Shown here: in pieces, positions 10,627 through 22,394 of the stretch
How the letters are laid out: every line of letters begins with the position of its first letter
Numbering within the stretch: the stretch's first letter is position 1
Source of the DNA: Chrysaora quinquecirrha
Lineage: Eukaryota > Cnidaria > Scyphozoa > Semaeostomeae > Pelagiidae
Direction of reading: 5' to 3'
DNA: 64,000 nt
NCBI GenBank assembly: GCA_014526335.1
Contig: JACTAT010000002.1
Span: forward strand, 7,158,987-7,222,986
The notes under the pieces: model-generated
What the model saw: the letters and a program-made list of their open reading frames with translations, nothing else
The model's database searches: none
What the model was told of the DNA's origin: nothing
Position numbers and translations under genes: made by a program

Positions 10627-12472
10627 ATGGATTCAAAGAGGAAAGCAACGCATGATAACGATGATGGTGCTTCAAACAGTAAAAAGAGGTCATACGTTTG
10701 TGATAACTGCCGCAAAACGTGCAGCAGGAAACTGAATCTCATTTATCACTTGAGAATTTGTACTGGTCAGGTTGGACGAGAAAAAGAGGAGAAAAACAAA
10801 GAAGACGAAAAACAGAAACGCTTCGACGATAATGCCTTCAAAGTAAGTTTCATATATTCAATAATAAGACATTTCTCTTTAAAGATTAAATTTGACGAGA
10901 ATATGTTTGATTTTGATTTATCAATCGATAAATAAACTGTGTTTTTGGCGCCATGTTAGGCTTCGATTCAACCTATTCAACCTTTGCTTTGGCGCGCTTC
11001 CCTGCTGCGATTTTTCCCGCCAAAACTCCGAGAAGCATTTTCCGACGGATACAGTCATGGGTTTTGATGCTTAATCTACATGTCTGGGCATGCTTTTTTT
11101 CAATCTCTTGACCTACCAATGATTTTGATGTTTTTTCTATTCATTAATCACTTTTTTAAATTTTTTTCAGGTTGAGAAATTAGATGTGGGCAATGAGGCT
11201 TAGTTGGTGGAATCCGTTGATGAAATTGTTGAAATTGTACAGGCTGAATCAAAGAATCATAGTCAAGCAATAAAGTACTACATTGCAGTAGAAGCTGTGT
11301 TCAAAAGGCAGTAGACGAGAGCATCAAGACAAACCCTGCAATAGTGTTTCATTCAAAAGTTCTTTCACAGCTCAAGCATGGCCCTGCGACAGGGTGAAAT
11401 CAAGCGTGAAAGTATCCTAAAGAAAATCTTGGAAGACATTGAAAATTTTGAGCATGAAGGCAGCGGTTGGGTTTTCGAAAAAATCATGAAATGTAAAATT
11501 TCTTTCTTTGAATATAATGCGGTGAAAGGAGGTAGTTACATCCCTACCCCAAAGAAACTTGCAAAGAAACAGGCTATCATAAACATCCAGAATAATGATC
11601 AAGAGTGCTTTGTTTGGTCCCTTCTTGCAGCCTTGCATCCAGTTGACAAAGATGCGCATCGTGTTACGTATGTTTAGTTTCATGACACATTGAATTTGGA
11701 CGGATTGAATTGTCCTGTCAAGCTCCAGGACATTGATGTATTCGAACAAAACAACAACATTTCAGTTAATGTATTTTTATATGACAAAGGAGTTCATGCT
11801 GCTCGAATCACAGAGAAACTAGATGCCGTAAATCATGTAGATTTACTTTTGCTTCTTGATGAGCAGGACAATTCCCACTATTTAGTCAATGAGCAGACTG
11901 CTGTTTGGACGTGATGAAAATCAACATAGAAAGCTCCACTATTGCAATTATTGTTTACACAGTTGTCGAAATCAAAATATATTGGATGAGCATGTGAAAA
12001 TTTGTAAACAACATGGAAAACAAATAACAATTTTTCCAAAGAAATCAAACGGAAATAAGAAACCTGGAAAAGAAGCAGATAAACCTGAGTTCAATTCATT
12101 TATGAAGCAAATGAAAGTCCCGTTTGTGATTTATGCTGATTTTGAATCTGCTTTAATCGAAAAAGATGATGATTCAAAATATCAAGAACATTTACCAATC
12201 AGTTTCTGCTACAAAATTGTTTTAAACGATGATCGATTCCCAGAAAAAACTGTTACATACCATGGTGTTGACTGTATTGATGTTTTTCTAAAGAAGTTGG
12301 AAGAAGAAGAAGAAATGATTCGAGATATATACCTACGCATAGCACCAATTAAAGATTTAACTGACGAACAAAAACAACTCCATCAATCAGCTACAGCTTG
12401 TTGTGTCTGTAATGTACCGTTTTCATCAGAAGATCAAAATAAGATTAAAGTCCATAATCATTGCCATATAAC
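10627..12472 (+). pseudogene. N-terminal part of a protein-primed family B DNA polymerase (Polinton/adintovirus type), split by an intron and frameshifts
   Basis: Translation begins at ATG 10627 (MDSKRKATHDND). A zinc-finger-like motif follows (YVCDNCRKTCSRKLNLIYH, 10690-10750), then a GT donor at 10843 and CAG acceptor at 11170. From 11171 the frame is damaged: TAG at 11201-11203, a frameshift near 11310, TAG near 11677 and a frameshift near 11890. The pieces still read in order: the segment with FECFVWSLLAAL-type sequence (11600-11640), NISVNVFLYDKG, a second zinc motif (HYCNYCLHSCRNQNILDEH) and the exonuclease I box FVIYADFESAL (about 12120-12155). Then comes CCVCNVPF...HNHCHIT. This is the standard N-terminal layout of cnidarian Polinton-type polymerases. 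The C-terminal part resumes at 12584 and again at 14996. Confidence 0.85.
10843..11170 (+). other. intron in the polymerase pseudogene
   Basis: The donor GTAAGT follows the codons TTC AAA, and the acceptor is TTTTTTTCAG. Both exons are in phase 0. The interior is T-rich with stops in all frames. Confidence 0.7.
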
Positions 12473-12583
12473 TTGTAGGCTTTCCGAAAATTCTAATGTT
12501 AATTATTGTCATTGCAATCAATTGTAAACTGATTTAGCTTTTTTTGTGGAAATAATTTGTCTCTTTTTTCTTTTATGCGGGTG
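12473..12583 (+). other. probable second intron of the polymerase pseudogene, acceptor mutated
   Basis: The conserved stretch HNHCHIT stops here, and the expected continuation EYRGPTCSKCN begins at about 12586. The T-rich gap starts with T|GTAGGC and ends TTTATGCGG|GTGAA, where a normal acceptor would read CAG|GTGAA, a one-base difference. Inference from reading-frame continuity only. Confidence 0.45.
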
Positions 12584-12626
12584 AATATAGAGGTCCAACG
12601 TGTAGCAAGTGCAACATGAATGAAAT
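12584..12626 (+). pseudogene. short polymerase exon fragment before the BEL insertion
   Basis: Reads EYRGPTCSKCNMNEI, completing a CxxC zinc motif. The last five bases GAAAT are the target duplicated by the BEL element. The codon interrupted here is completed at 14996 (TGTGATCAGACC), so the two halves join in frame across the 2.36-kb insertion. Confidence 0.8.
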
Positions 12627-12730
12627 TGTGAAGCACAGAAAGAGACAGTCGTGTATTTTATACATAAATATATACAAAACAACCTTAAATTCAAAACGTG
12701 ACTCTACGTGAACTTGGCTAACTACAACAA
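12627..12730 (-). repeat. 3' LTR of the deleted BEL element
   Basis: 104 bp, apparently identical to 14887-14990. On the minus strand it runs TTGTTGTAGTTAGCC to GTGCTTCACA. Confidence 0.88.
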
Positions 12731-12821
12731 TACTAAAAACTAAGAATAAGAGAACAGGAAAAAGTGTCTTATCACGTGATCTAGTGCCCAGTACTTGACA
12801 CACTGGGGGCCGGGCGAAAAG

Positions 12822-14793
12822 CTAATCTTGCGACATATCGATTAGCTGTGCCTGGATAGTGTCCCTTGCAGCAACAGCTGCTCTTCGTGGTAGACGACGA
12901 TGGTTATCCTCTTCTTCTGATTGTTCGAAAGCAGAATTAATATCATTGTCTTTAGAACTATTTACAAAAGTGTCATTAACGTTGAGTTCCACTGGGTACA
13001 ACTTCACCAGTGATCGTGTAGTTCTTCCCGTTGAATTTCGGACGACAGCGGCTCGACATAATCCATCATGTCCCAGAATCAAATCCTCGATAACTCCTAG
13101 ATCCCAACGATGTCGTGGCGTATCCGTGTCGGCGATGAGAACAATGTCTCCAATTTTGACTACATTATGCGAAACGTGATGTGTGTTATTCTGATACGAA
13201 TGAGTTTCGCGAAGCAACGAGAGATATTCTTTCTGAAAACGTTGCAGAAAATGCTGATATAGCGTAGTACGACGATGCTGTGCACGTGAGATAGCATCAG
13301 CGGGATTTTCCTGAGAGGGGGTATGACTCCAGAATGAGTATTCGAATAAACGATTAATAGCATCAACCTTGTTCTGAACAAACTGTTTAAGCTTACGATT
13401 AGAGTTGCGCCAATACAAAGCAATTTCTGAATCGGTCCAAAGATGAACAGATACCTGATGGAAATCTTTCTTGACGATATCGAGGAGACTAGCGCAAAAT
13501 TGAGCTCCGAGAAGCATAGCACTAAGTTCCAATTGCGGAATGGTGAGACTCTTACTGCGGGGGGCTAGTTTCGATTTGGAACCCAACAAGAAACTTTGAG
13601 ATCCTTGTGATAGGTACACGGTGGCACCCATGGCGTTTTTACTCGCATCGGTGAAAACATGCAACGAGACAGGTTGATGGCGATCGAAATTGATCCATCG
13701 AGGAAACTGAGTACGTGAAACTGAATTTAATTCTTTCTCGATCCTAAGCCATTGAGCTACTTTTGTAGGGGGTAACGGTTGATCCCAGCCAAAGTTTTCT
13801 TCCCATAAGTCTGCCATGAATATTCGAGCGGTGATAGCAGTGGGTAAAACGAATCCAAGAGGATCATACAACTGACTAGCCATGCTTAGAACCTTACGTT
13901 TCGTTAGAGAGGTGTTATTGGAAGCGAAATTGTGTTCTTGAAACGAAATACTGTCAGTTTCACTGTTCCATGAAAGACCTAACACTGAAATGATCAGGGA
14001 CTGGGTACCAGTGGTATTATCAGCGATTATTTTACGCAGTGAGTCAGAGTTAGTGCACCATTGACGTAAGACGAAATTTCCTTTTTTCATAATTTCGCGC
14101 GCTGCGTGAAAATAAGATTCTGCGGCAGCCTCGTTTTCGACCCCAGATAAGAGGTTATCTACGTAAAGTTTCTGCGACATGTCCACCGCAACTGGTGAAT
14201 CGAATTTATTCAAGTGCTCAAGCAAAACGGCACCTAATGACATAGGACTGCTTGTATGACCGAAAACAATTGTGGTATACGAATAAACACAGATCTCTTT
14301 CGAAGGATCATTGTCCTTGTACCATAGGAAACGGACGAAAGGTCGATCTTCCTCCCTGAGCTTGATATTCAAGAACGCCCGTTGGATATCGGCCACAAAT
14401 GCAACTTGTGGAAAGCGAAAGCGAAGCAATAATTCGTTGAGGGATGGGCAACGCAGGTTTTTCACTTTTAGAGATAACAAATGCAAGCTTATTGAGCTTA
14501 CCTCGGTTGAGGGATGTTACCTCGTCAACTTCGTCGAAAAAGGCATCCATATCAGCTTCATCTTCAAATTCCTCCAGAATAACTTCGCGAATATCTTTGT
14601 CCAAGTCGCTGCATTCCTTGAACTGTTCGTTGAGCGCTTCGAACGTAGATTTGATCGTTGAAATTTCTTCGTTTGAGAAGAACGGATTGTCGAGTAAACC
14701 AGAAACTTCGTTGTAGATTTTCGTAAACGTGCGACGGAGCTGTCTTCTGTCTTGCTTCAATTTCTCGAGCGGACTTTTCTGTTTCGGCGGCAT
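12822..14793 (-). pseudogene. fused gag start / RT / RNase H / integrase C-terminus of the deleted BEL element
   Basis: Gag starts at ATG 14793 (MPPKQKSPLEKLKQDRRQLRR), a coiled, charged N-terminal domain of about 90 residues. Near 14490 it meets the middle of reverse transcriptase in another frame, so the rest of gag, the protease and the RT fingers are missing. The RT part has VAFVADIQRAFLNIKL and the catalytic box KLYVDNLLSG (YVDN, a variant I have seen in Pao-type elements). It is followed by the connection domain and RNase H (HVFTDASKNAMGATVYL, LTIPQLELSAMLL, HLWTDSEIALYW). At about 13290 (ENPADAISR) it jumps to an integrase C-terminal domain (LYQHFLQRFQKEYLSLL, then GDIVLIADTDTPRHRWDLG). 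The DDE integrase core is gone. Confidence 0.85.
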
Positions 14794-14886
14794 GGTTGAA
14801 TGAATGAACACGAGAAAAACGACGAACTAACGAATAACCATGAATGAACTCAGCAATACTCAGACGAACTGGTCACGGCACCAAAT

Positions 14887-14990
14887 TGTGAAGCACAGAA
14901 AGAGACAGTCGTGTATTTTATACATAAATATATACAAAACAACCTTAAATTCAAAACGTGACTCTACGTGAACTTGGCTAACTACAACAA
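14887..14990 (-). repeat. 5' LTR of the deleted BEL element
   Basis: Second copy of the 104-bp LTR. The adjoining primer-binding-site-like sequence lies at 14867-14886 (minus strand TTGGTGCCGTGACCAG). Confidence 0.88.
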
Positions 14991-14995
14991 GAAAT

Positions 14996-17327
14996 TGTGA
15001 TCAGACCAAAAACTTACAGAATTCCTTGTATTATTCATAATCTACCAGGATACGACTCTCATTTAATACTGAAAAGAATAAAAGATCAGAGAGTGAAAGT
15101 CATTGCAAGAACTGGTGAAAAGTTTATCACCATGAAAGTATCAAACAGAGTTGACAGCGAAAAAAAGAAATTCTCTAGCGGTATAACATTTATTGATTCA
15201 CTTAACTTTTTAAACGCATATTTAGTTAACTTGGCTGGTAATTTACACACAGCAGACTTTGTAAATACGAAGAAATTCGCGAGGAATTATATATTGCAAA
15301 TGGATGGAGTAATTGAGGAGACATTAAATGTTGGTGAATTGGAAGATATGGTTAACGACGATATTCTCGCTGACGATGAAAATCTATTCAGTGGAGATGA
15401 TGATGATGAAGCTGATGATTTTGATAACGACAATGAAGAACTTGAAGAATCAGAAAGAAACCAGCAACGCTCATTAGAACCCGAAGATAATGATTATCGA
15501 AATTATCCACAATCTACTGAGTATGAACTCACACCTGATCAGGAGGAGAGGTCACAAGAAGCGTTTTCTTTGCTGAAACGAAAGGGTATTTATCCGTACG
15601 AGTGGGTCAATGATTTTTTAAAGCTTGAAGAGACAGAACTACCTCCGTTTGAATCGTTTTACAGTAAGCTAAATAAATGTAACATTACTGAAGATGAATA
15701 TCAACATGCACAAGATGTATGGAAATTCTCCGAGTGTGAATTATTTCTCCAATACCATGACTTGTATCTAAAGACTGATGTTATGCTTCTAGCCGATGTT
15801 TTTGAACGATTTCGCGAATTGTGTTTGCAGTATTATGAATTGGACCCGTGTCACTATGTTTCTCTTCCTGGTATGGCTTGGGATGCCTGTTTAAAAATGA
15901 CTGGAGTTTCTTTAGATTTGTTGACTGCAGATCAGAAAGATATCTATTTGATGATTGAAGAAGGAATTCGCGGTGGAATTTCAACCATTATACATCGATA
16001 CACTGAAGCTTATAACAGCCAATCTGACGATTTCGATTCCAACTTGCCGAAAACAGACTTGATGTATCTGGATGCGAATAACCTTTATGGTTGGGCAATG
16101 TCAAAGAAATTACCTGTGGGCGAGTTCAAGTTTCTAACTGATGAAGAACTGAGAGGTCTGAATATTCAAAGTGTTAATGTTGAGAATTTTATGCTTAAGG
16201 ATTATGGATATATACTGAAAGTGGACTTGGAATACCCAAAAGATCTTCACGATAAACATGCAGAATATCCTCTGGCTCCAGAGAAAATGGAGGTAAAGGA
16301 ACAATGGCTATCTGCAAAGCAGAAAGAGATTCTCGGTGATAAGAAGTACAGCACGACAGAGAAACTGATACCCAATTTGTTTGATAAAGAGAATTATGTT
16401 GTACATTGTGTTAATTTGAAATTATATGTTGATTTAGGACTAAGAGTCAAGAAAGTACATAAATTTTTGGAGTTTAAGCACAGAGAATGGCTGAAGAAAT
16501 ATATCGATTTTAATACGGAGAAGAGAGCAAATTCAAGAAATGATTTTGAAAAAGATTTCTTTAAATTGATGAATAATGCTGTATTTGGTAAAACAATGGA
16601 AAATGTACGAAAGCATAAGCAAATCAACACTTGCCAGACTAGTGAGCAGCTTGGAAAGTGGGTGCGCTGGCCGCAGTCCTATTCCGCAACCAGGATCAGT
16701 GACAGCCTTTCTATTGTTGAGCGAAAGAAACACAAAGTCTATTTGAACAAACCCATCTACGTTGGATTCACGGTGTTGGAAATAAGCAAGACACTTATGT
16801 ATGATTTTCATCATAACTACATGCTTAAAGAATTCAAAGATGTAAAATTGTGCTTTACAGACACAGACAGCTTCTTATATGCTATATATAACGAAGATCG
16901 CATGTACGAGAAGCTGAGAGAGAAGGAAAAATATTTTGATTTAAGCAATTATGATCAACAACACCCTTGCTTCTCGAATCGAAACAAGAAGATAATTGGG
17001 AAAATGAAGGACGAACTGGGTGGAAAGGTGATGAAAGAATTCGTTGGTTTGAGGGCAAAGCTTTACAGCTACAAGACAGACCAGAAAGAAGTGCGTAAAG
17101 CCAAGGGAATAAGGAGATCTGTGGTCAAAGATGAGATATCTCATGAGAATTATAACGATTGTCTCTTCAACAACAGAGTGTTTAAACATTCACAGAACAC
17201 TATAAAACAAGATGTTTTCTCTGTTGCAACAAACAAGCTATCACTTGTGTCATTTGATGATAAGCGCTACATCCTAGACGATGGCATCAAAACCTTACCA
17301 TATGGACATTATTTGTGCAATAATTAG
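14996..17327 (+). pseudogene. C-terminal two-thirds of the protein-primed family B DNA polymerase
   Basis: About 776 codons open without a break from the BEL duplication to TAG 17325-17327. Exonuclease II is IIHNLPGYDSHLILK near the start. An acidic insert rich in Asp and Glu follows (about residues 115-180). Exonuclease III is HDLYLKTDVMLLADVF. Polymerase motif A is YLDANNLYGWAMSKKLP, motif B is FFKLMNNAVFGKTMENV, and motif C is LCFTDTDSFLY, so all catalytic aspartates remain. This is the family used by Polintons/Mavericks, adintoviruses and linear plasmids for protein-primed replication. Because the N-terminal half is broken and a BEL element sits inside, the gene as a whole is dead, even though this part looks nearly undamaged. 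Confidence 0.9.
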
Positions 17328-18950
17328 AAATTGTTGATTGAAAAAGTATTGTTATAAATTTTATGTCATTTGTTTTTTGATTTTCCAAGTAATATTCAAT
17401 CTAGTTTTGTTATTTGAAGTATTTCAGATACAGCAAACGACTGCTCTCATATCCTTTAAAAAAGATTATAATTCAAAATATCGTTTGATAAATGCAAAAA
17501 GTAAAAATAAAAGAAAAAAAGTAAAAATGAAAAAGAGGTTGCATGTAAACGAGATATGTCATGTGATTTACAAATCACTGAAGCTTGATTGACAGATCAC
17601 GTGATTCACAGATTAACTTTGATTAACAGATGAACCGGTTTTGATTGACATTTCAGCATCCTTTGTGCGCTCGTACGCTCCTTCTTCTTCTACTGACCCC
17701 ATTCTTCCTCTCGATGCGACAAAATCTCGTGATTATTTGTCACATCTTAATTAAAGAAATCGAATGATTTGTACGTATACGTTTTCTTCTCCATTGATGA
17801 CACTTTTGCATTTGGACTTCAGCCGTCGGATCATAGAGGAGTGGGAGTGCGTCTTAGCATTATAACGGCACATTTTGTTACGGTAATTTGACAGTGTGCC
17901 ACGCATGTATGGCAATGGAAAGGGGTAGAAATGAACACTTGATTTGTGTCCCTTTTTTTAAAACTTGAGACCACATAGGTCTTGTGCAGAATTTTGCACA
18001 GACTCTAGCTATAGTATAACCTTGTTTTAGGGCAAATCATCTGCCTGCATCTAGTGGTCAGTTCGTTTCATTACGGAAGACAGAAACTGCCTCCAGTGCA
18101 TCCCCCTTTCACTCGCGCTTTGCGATCGTTGCAACATAGGCACAGTTTTTTGCTGACGAGGGAAACCTAAGCGAATACGTCCAAATTGCAAAAAAAGCAT
18201 AAGGGTAATAGATGTAGAAGTTGAAGATGCGGATCAAAACCGCTTTGCTTAATGCTGCAACCTACTGTAACCTAAATGGAGAAAAACTTGAAAGACATCA
18301 GTTAAAGCGCGCTTCTTGGTGCAAAAAGTAAAGGGTGCAAATCGGGTCAACTTCTAATAAAAATTTTAGGGTGTGACAATCTGAGAGTGCGAAAATTAGA
18401 GATGCGAAATTTAATGGAATAAGGTATATTTTACAAAAATGTATTTCGAAATTGTTCTTATAGAACGGAACCATATTACCCTATGATATACACTGTGCTT
18501 TATACCATGACTCACTTTTGATTCATTTGGAACTGCTTGTAAATAATATGAGCATCTAAAAAGATACGCCTTAACAGTAGTTTTGTTATAAACTATAATG
18601 CAGGCACCAAATTTGGCGAAAAGAGATGTTTCGACACGCCGATCAAGATAGAATATTGACAGAAATTGAAAAAAATCCGTTCATTGTGCTATTTTTAGCC
18701 TGGGGCCATTTGGTAACAGACCTCAAAAAAAGCTGTTAACAGTAGTTTTGTTGTAAATTGTAATATAGGAGACCAGGAGAAAAAATAAAGGCCAGAATAG
18801 CGCAAGTAAGACAGGGCTTCAACATCACGGTCATGCAAGAAGCAGCAGCCTAGCAACGAAAGCTGCTTCCAACCGTCAAAAAGCGATAGGTCAAGTTGCT
18901 CGGACACATCATCAGGAAAGAAAGCACGAAAATCTGACATTGTCTCCTAT
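17328..18950. other. no convincing gene
   Basis: AT-rich 3' flank of the polymerase, then unique-looking DNA. The only repeat noticed is a phrase GTTAACAGTAGTTTTGTT-type at about 18570 and 18735. A minus-strand ORF at 18695-18940 has balanced composition but no recognisable motif. Confidence 0.5.
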
Positions 18951-18954
18951 ATAC

Positions 18955-19470
18955 TAATCTCCTTAGTGGTTTTGCAAATTAGGTTGCCCATTGTTATGAT
19001 CCATTGTTCAATTACACAAGAAGGGCTTTTTCCCTGGGCCACCTAGAGATGCGCTTCTTTTTTTAATTGATCCCTATCCTGCCTGGGCGGTGCAGTATCT
19101 ATTTTTCATGTCTTTTTAAGCCTGCAACTTGGTTTAAATTGCGATTTTATTTCAGTTTCAAAAAGTTTCATTTTCAGTTGCAGGCACTTTTGTTAGTGTG
19201 GTTTTGATTGCGGTTGTCTTGTAGCAACCAGTATACAAGGTAGCAGAACGCGGAATGGAATGTTGAATGGAATGACATTGTTGGCTGCACTGTTACTTCA
19301 ATATTAATCTCTTCTGTCTGTATTACTAAACTGCTTAAATGCAAATTAGGTTGCCTCTTTGTTATGGCCCATTGTTCGATTACACAAGGAAGGCTCTTTC
19401 CTTGGGCCACCTAGAAACGTGGTTCTTTTTTGATCGATGCCCTTTCTGCCCAGGTAGTGCATGACGTATT
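18955..19470. repeat. pair of about 150-bp direct repeats 370 bp apart
   Basis: 18965-19115 and 19330-19465 share CAAATTAGGTTGCC, CCATTGTTCAATTACACAAG and GGGCCACCTAGA in the same order. The stretch between them has no gene. Confidence 0.75.
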
Positions 19471-19730
19471 TGTCTAAATGTTTTGAGAATCAAAGGTTTG
19501 TTGAAATTTCAATTTTATTTCAGCTTCGACAAATCTTTGGTTTGGATCACAGCCATTTATTATTTTCCTTTCACTACACGTACGTTGAATCATCAAATAT
19601 TTTGTTCTGCAGAAGTTTGTCATACTTACTAAAACGTAGAACCACCCGAAACAACCCTAAAACAGCCAAAATCACGCAACACAACCCATAATCAGCTTAA
19701 AACATAGGACTTTCCATTTCCCGAGGTCAA

Positions 19731-20100
19731 TTATAATGATGATGAAGATTCTGATTTCGATGACATGAAGATAATGATGATTGTGATGATGATGATGACG
19801 ATGATGATGATGACTATTATTATCAAACACAATATTATGATTTTGACAGCATAATGAGATTTGATGGCATGATGATGGTAATGATTATTATGATCTGACG
19901 ATGATTATGATTATGATTATGATTATGATGATGATGATGATAAGGATGATTCTAATGGTGATTATAATGTGATGGTTGGTGACGGCGATAATGATTATTT
20001 TGACGATGGTGGTAACTATGATGATTATGATTATGATGATGATGATGATTACGATGATGATGATTGTGATGGTAATAATTATGAAGATGACAACGGCTAT
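19731..20100. repeat. GAT-rich trinucleotide microsatellite
   Basis: Imperfect ATGATGATG/GATTATGAT runs throughout. It ends where ordinary sequence resumes near 20105. Confidence 0.9.
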
Positions 20101-20339
20101 GTGTAGAGTAAATATTTAGGTTCTCTGGACAGAAATCAATATCTCACAGGGTCTGCTGCTAAAATCCGAAACTAAGGATCAGTCAGTCTTGGGCTACTTT
20201 GCCTCGCTTGACAGTTATAAAAATCGCAAGTTAATAGAAATCTCACTTGCTCAAAACGCTAACCATTGGTCGTTTGATAAATCTTACTCCGTCTCATCCT
20301 TCTAAGAGCTCATTTACTGTACTTACTTTCGTGTTATAT

Positions 20340-21160
20340 TGGGTGTTATCATTACAAATATAACACTAACTGTCCAAAATTCCGGTATTACAATGCCAGC
20401 CAAACTCTCCCTTTTCACAAAGTTTGATACCTGCACTACACTTTACAACAATACTACCGTAAAGCTAAAGCTTATGTAGAGGTCTAGTATAAAAAATCTC
20501 CCCAGTCTAAAAATAGTACAAATGGACATTTCTCAATCTATGTCCATATCCTATCTTTCTCAGGGTGTCAAAATATCCCTTTTCACAAGTTTGATACATT
20601 CACGTATCACAATTCATATTAGAACTACTGTTATAGCTTTCGTAGAGGTCTGGTACCAATTATCCCAGTATAAAAATAGCATAAAGGGACATTTTTCGTT
20701 CTGTGTCTGAATCCTATATATTTTAGCGCATGAACCTACCTATGTATCATTACAGTATCACTGATTGCAACAAAGTTACAATAATGTCACTGTTAGGCGA
20801 CTGGGTCAAAGTACCCCATTATAAAAATAGCACGAAGGGGAATTTTTATTTGGGGTCCTCACCCTATCTTTTCCAGCGCATCAAAACGTGTTAGAATACC
20901 GAGTTTCATGCTGATATCATAAATTGAACGGTATTTACAGTAAGAGCCTTCAAAAAGAGCTGAAACCGAGTACCCCATGCTTGAAATAGCTTTTTGGGTC
21001 AGTTTTGAGTTGGGGTCAAGACCCTATCTTTTTCTGCGCATCAAACTGTGTTGGAATACCGAGTTTCATGCTGATATTATAATTTGATCGGCATTTACAG
21101 CAAGAGCCTTAAAAAAGGGCTGGAACCGAGTACCCAATGCTAAAAATAGTATTTTGGGGC
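20340..21160. repeat. degenerate tandem array, unit about 150-170 bp
   Basis: Five units recognisable by a phrase ending in AGTTTCATGCTGATAT or its diverged forms near 20395, 20565, 20728, 20878 and 21039. Each unit also carries AAAATAGCA-type and GAGTTGGGGTC-type phrases. The sixth unit lies beyond an inserted 1.2-kb element, at 22395-22480. Confidence 0.8.
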
Positions 21161-22394
21161 ATTTTTATGTCCGAAGGACATATTAAGAGGGTGTCGTGGA
21201 ACGCATGTACGCATAGAAAATAGATAGGTAGGCATATAGACGCTTTTTGCTGCCAAAACGTAACAAAAGATAAACCACAAATAATATGAAGTAAACTTTG
21301 AAGTCGCCGTAAGTGTTGTCGCTAGTGGGCATCATTAACAAAATGCAATTGCTTGCCAGAAACATCATTAAGCATCAATTGTCAGTGTAGCGTAGTGGAG
21401 TAATGCTCTTGTTTCTTGGGCTAAGGGTTGTGAGATCGATCCACGATGCAGGAACATTCTAACATCAGGATTTTTGAAACTAAAAATTTAACACCATGAT
21501 TTTTTCGCAAAAAAGCTGGCTCGGTCGAGCTTCGCAAAAACAAAGGTTTGGCTACAATATTGCAAAATGTTGCTCGAATCTAATTTGATTTGATTATTTA
21601 TTTTGAAATATTTTCATACAATTTTGATAGGGTTGTTATTGTCAGAAGTTTCTAGAAGTCGTCTCAGGTGTAAGATATTTTCGTGTGAAGAGAAGAGGAG
21701 ATTGTGGCGCAGTAGAAATTGTTGCCAAGTTAGACAGAAGAATTTTTTTCAAAAACAGTTTGCGGCTTCGAGAATCATCTGAAAATGAATGACTCAAAGT
21801 TGGCAATCAATTCTTCTAAGTGCTACTAATGATCGAATATAGTCATGAAGTCATGCATAGTATGCGAATTCTTATGATAGCTTTTGAAGGTTCTAGAATT
21901 TAATTCATCATTTGAAACGAAGATTACAGGTTTCGGGGCACTGAACATCAAAACCCATGAGTTCGAATTTATTAGTACAGTATACGTAACTACAGATTTT
22001 CTATTTTAGATTCAATGGGATTCTTCAAGGAAAAGTGCACCTGATCATCATTGTCATCATTCGCATCATCATCATAGTGGATCATAATCATCATCATCAC
22101 CATCACCAGTCATTGTCTTCAACATGATCATCATTGTTGAAGAAGAAGATAATCATGTTGAAGACGATGATGATCATGTTGAAGACGGTGATCATCATTG
22201 TCGTCTTCAACGTGATCAACGTATCATCATCATCATTATCATCATCTTCATCCTTATTGCCATCAACATAATCATCATTCTCATCATCGTTATCTTCTTC
22301 TTCGTCATCTTCGTCATCATTATCATATCATCATCTTCATCGTTATTATCATCATCATCAGCGTCCTTCGGACATTGCTACAGCGTTGCTATTT
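21161..22394 (+). mobile_element. 1.23-kb non-autonomous element, copy A, inserted in the 160-bp array
   Basis: It is homologous over its full length, in inverted orientation, to 33982-35221. The ends carry the inverted motif TGTCCGAAGGAC. One end is a GAT/ATC microsatellite (about 22040-22360). Near the other end is a tRNA-like region. There is no coding sequence. The array units on both sides are continuous in kind, so this element inserted into the satellite. Confidence 0.8.
21388..21452 (+). ncRNA. tRNA-like head with pol III A and B boxes inside copy A
   Basis: Box A-like TAGCGTAGTGGAGTAATGC and B-like GAGATCGATCC lie about 50 bases apart, as in tRNAs. The matching region of copy B is TAGCGCAGTGGAATAATGCG with GAGCTCGATCC. 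This suggests a SINE-like origin for this part. It does not fold into a full tRNA by eye. Confidence 0.5.

Larger units (their letters stand above)
12627..14990 (-). mobile_element. internally deleted BEL/Pao LTR retrotransposon, 2364 bp
   Basis: Two 104-bp direct repeats, 12627-12730 and 14887-14990, look identical base for base and run TGTGAAGC to CTACAACAA. Each is flanked by GAAAT (12622-12626 and 14991-14995), a 5-bp target duplication. The coding strand is minus. Directly inside the 5' LTR the minus strand reads ATTTGGTGCCGTGACC, a good primer-binding site. Identical LTRs mean a recent insertion into an already decaying polymerase gene. At 2.4 kb it lacks most of a 6-7 kb BEL element. 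Confidence 0.9.

Noticed and set aside
18695..18940. Minus-strand 81-codon ORF
   Set aside because: Amino-acid composition is plausible, but there is no motif, splice context or neighbour to support it.
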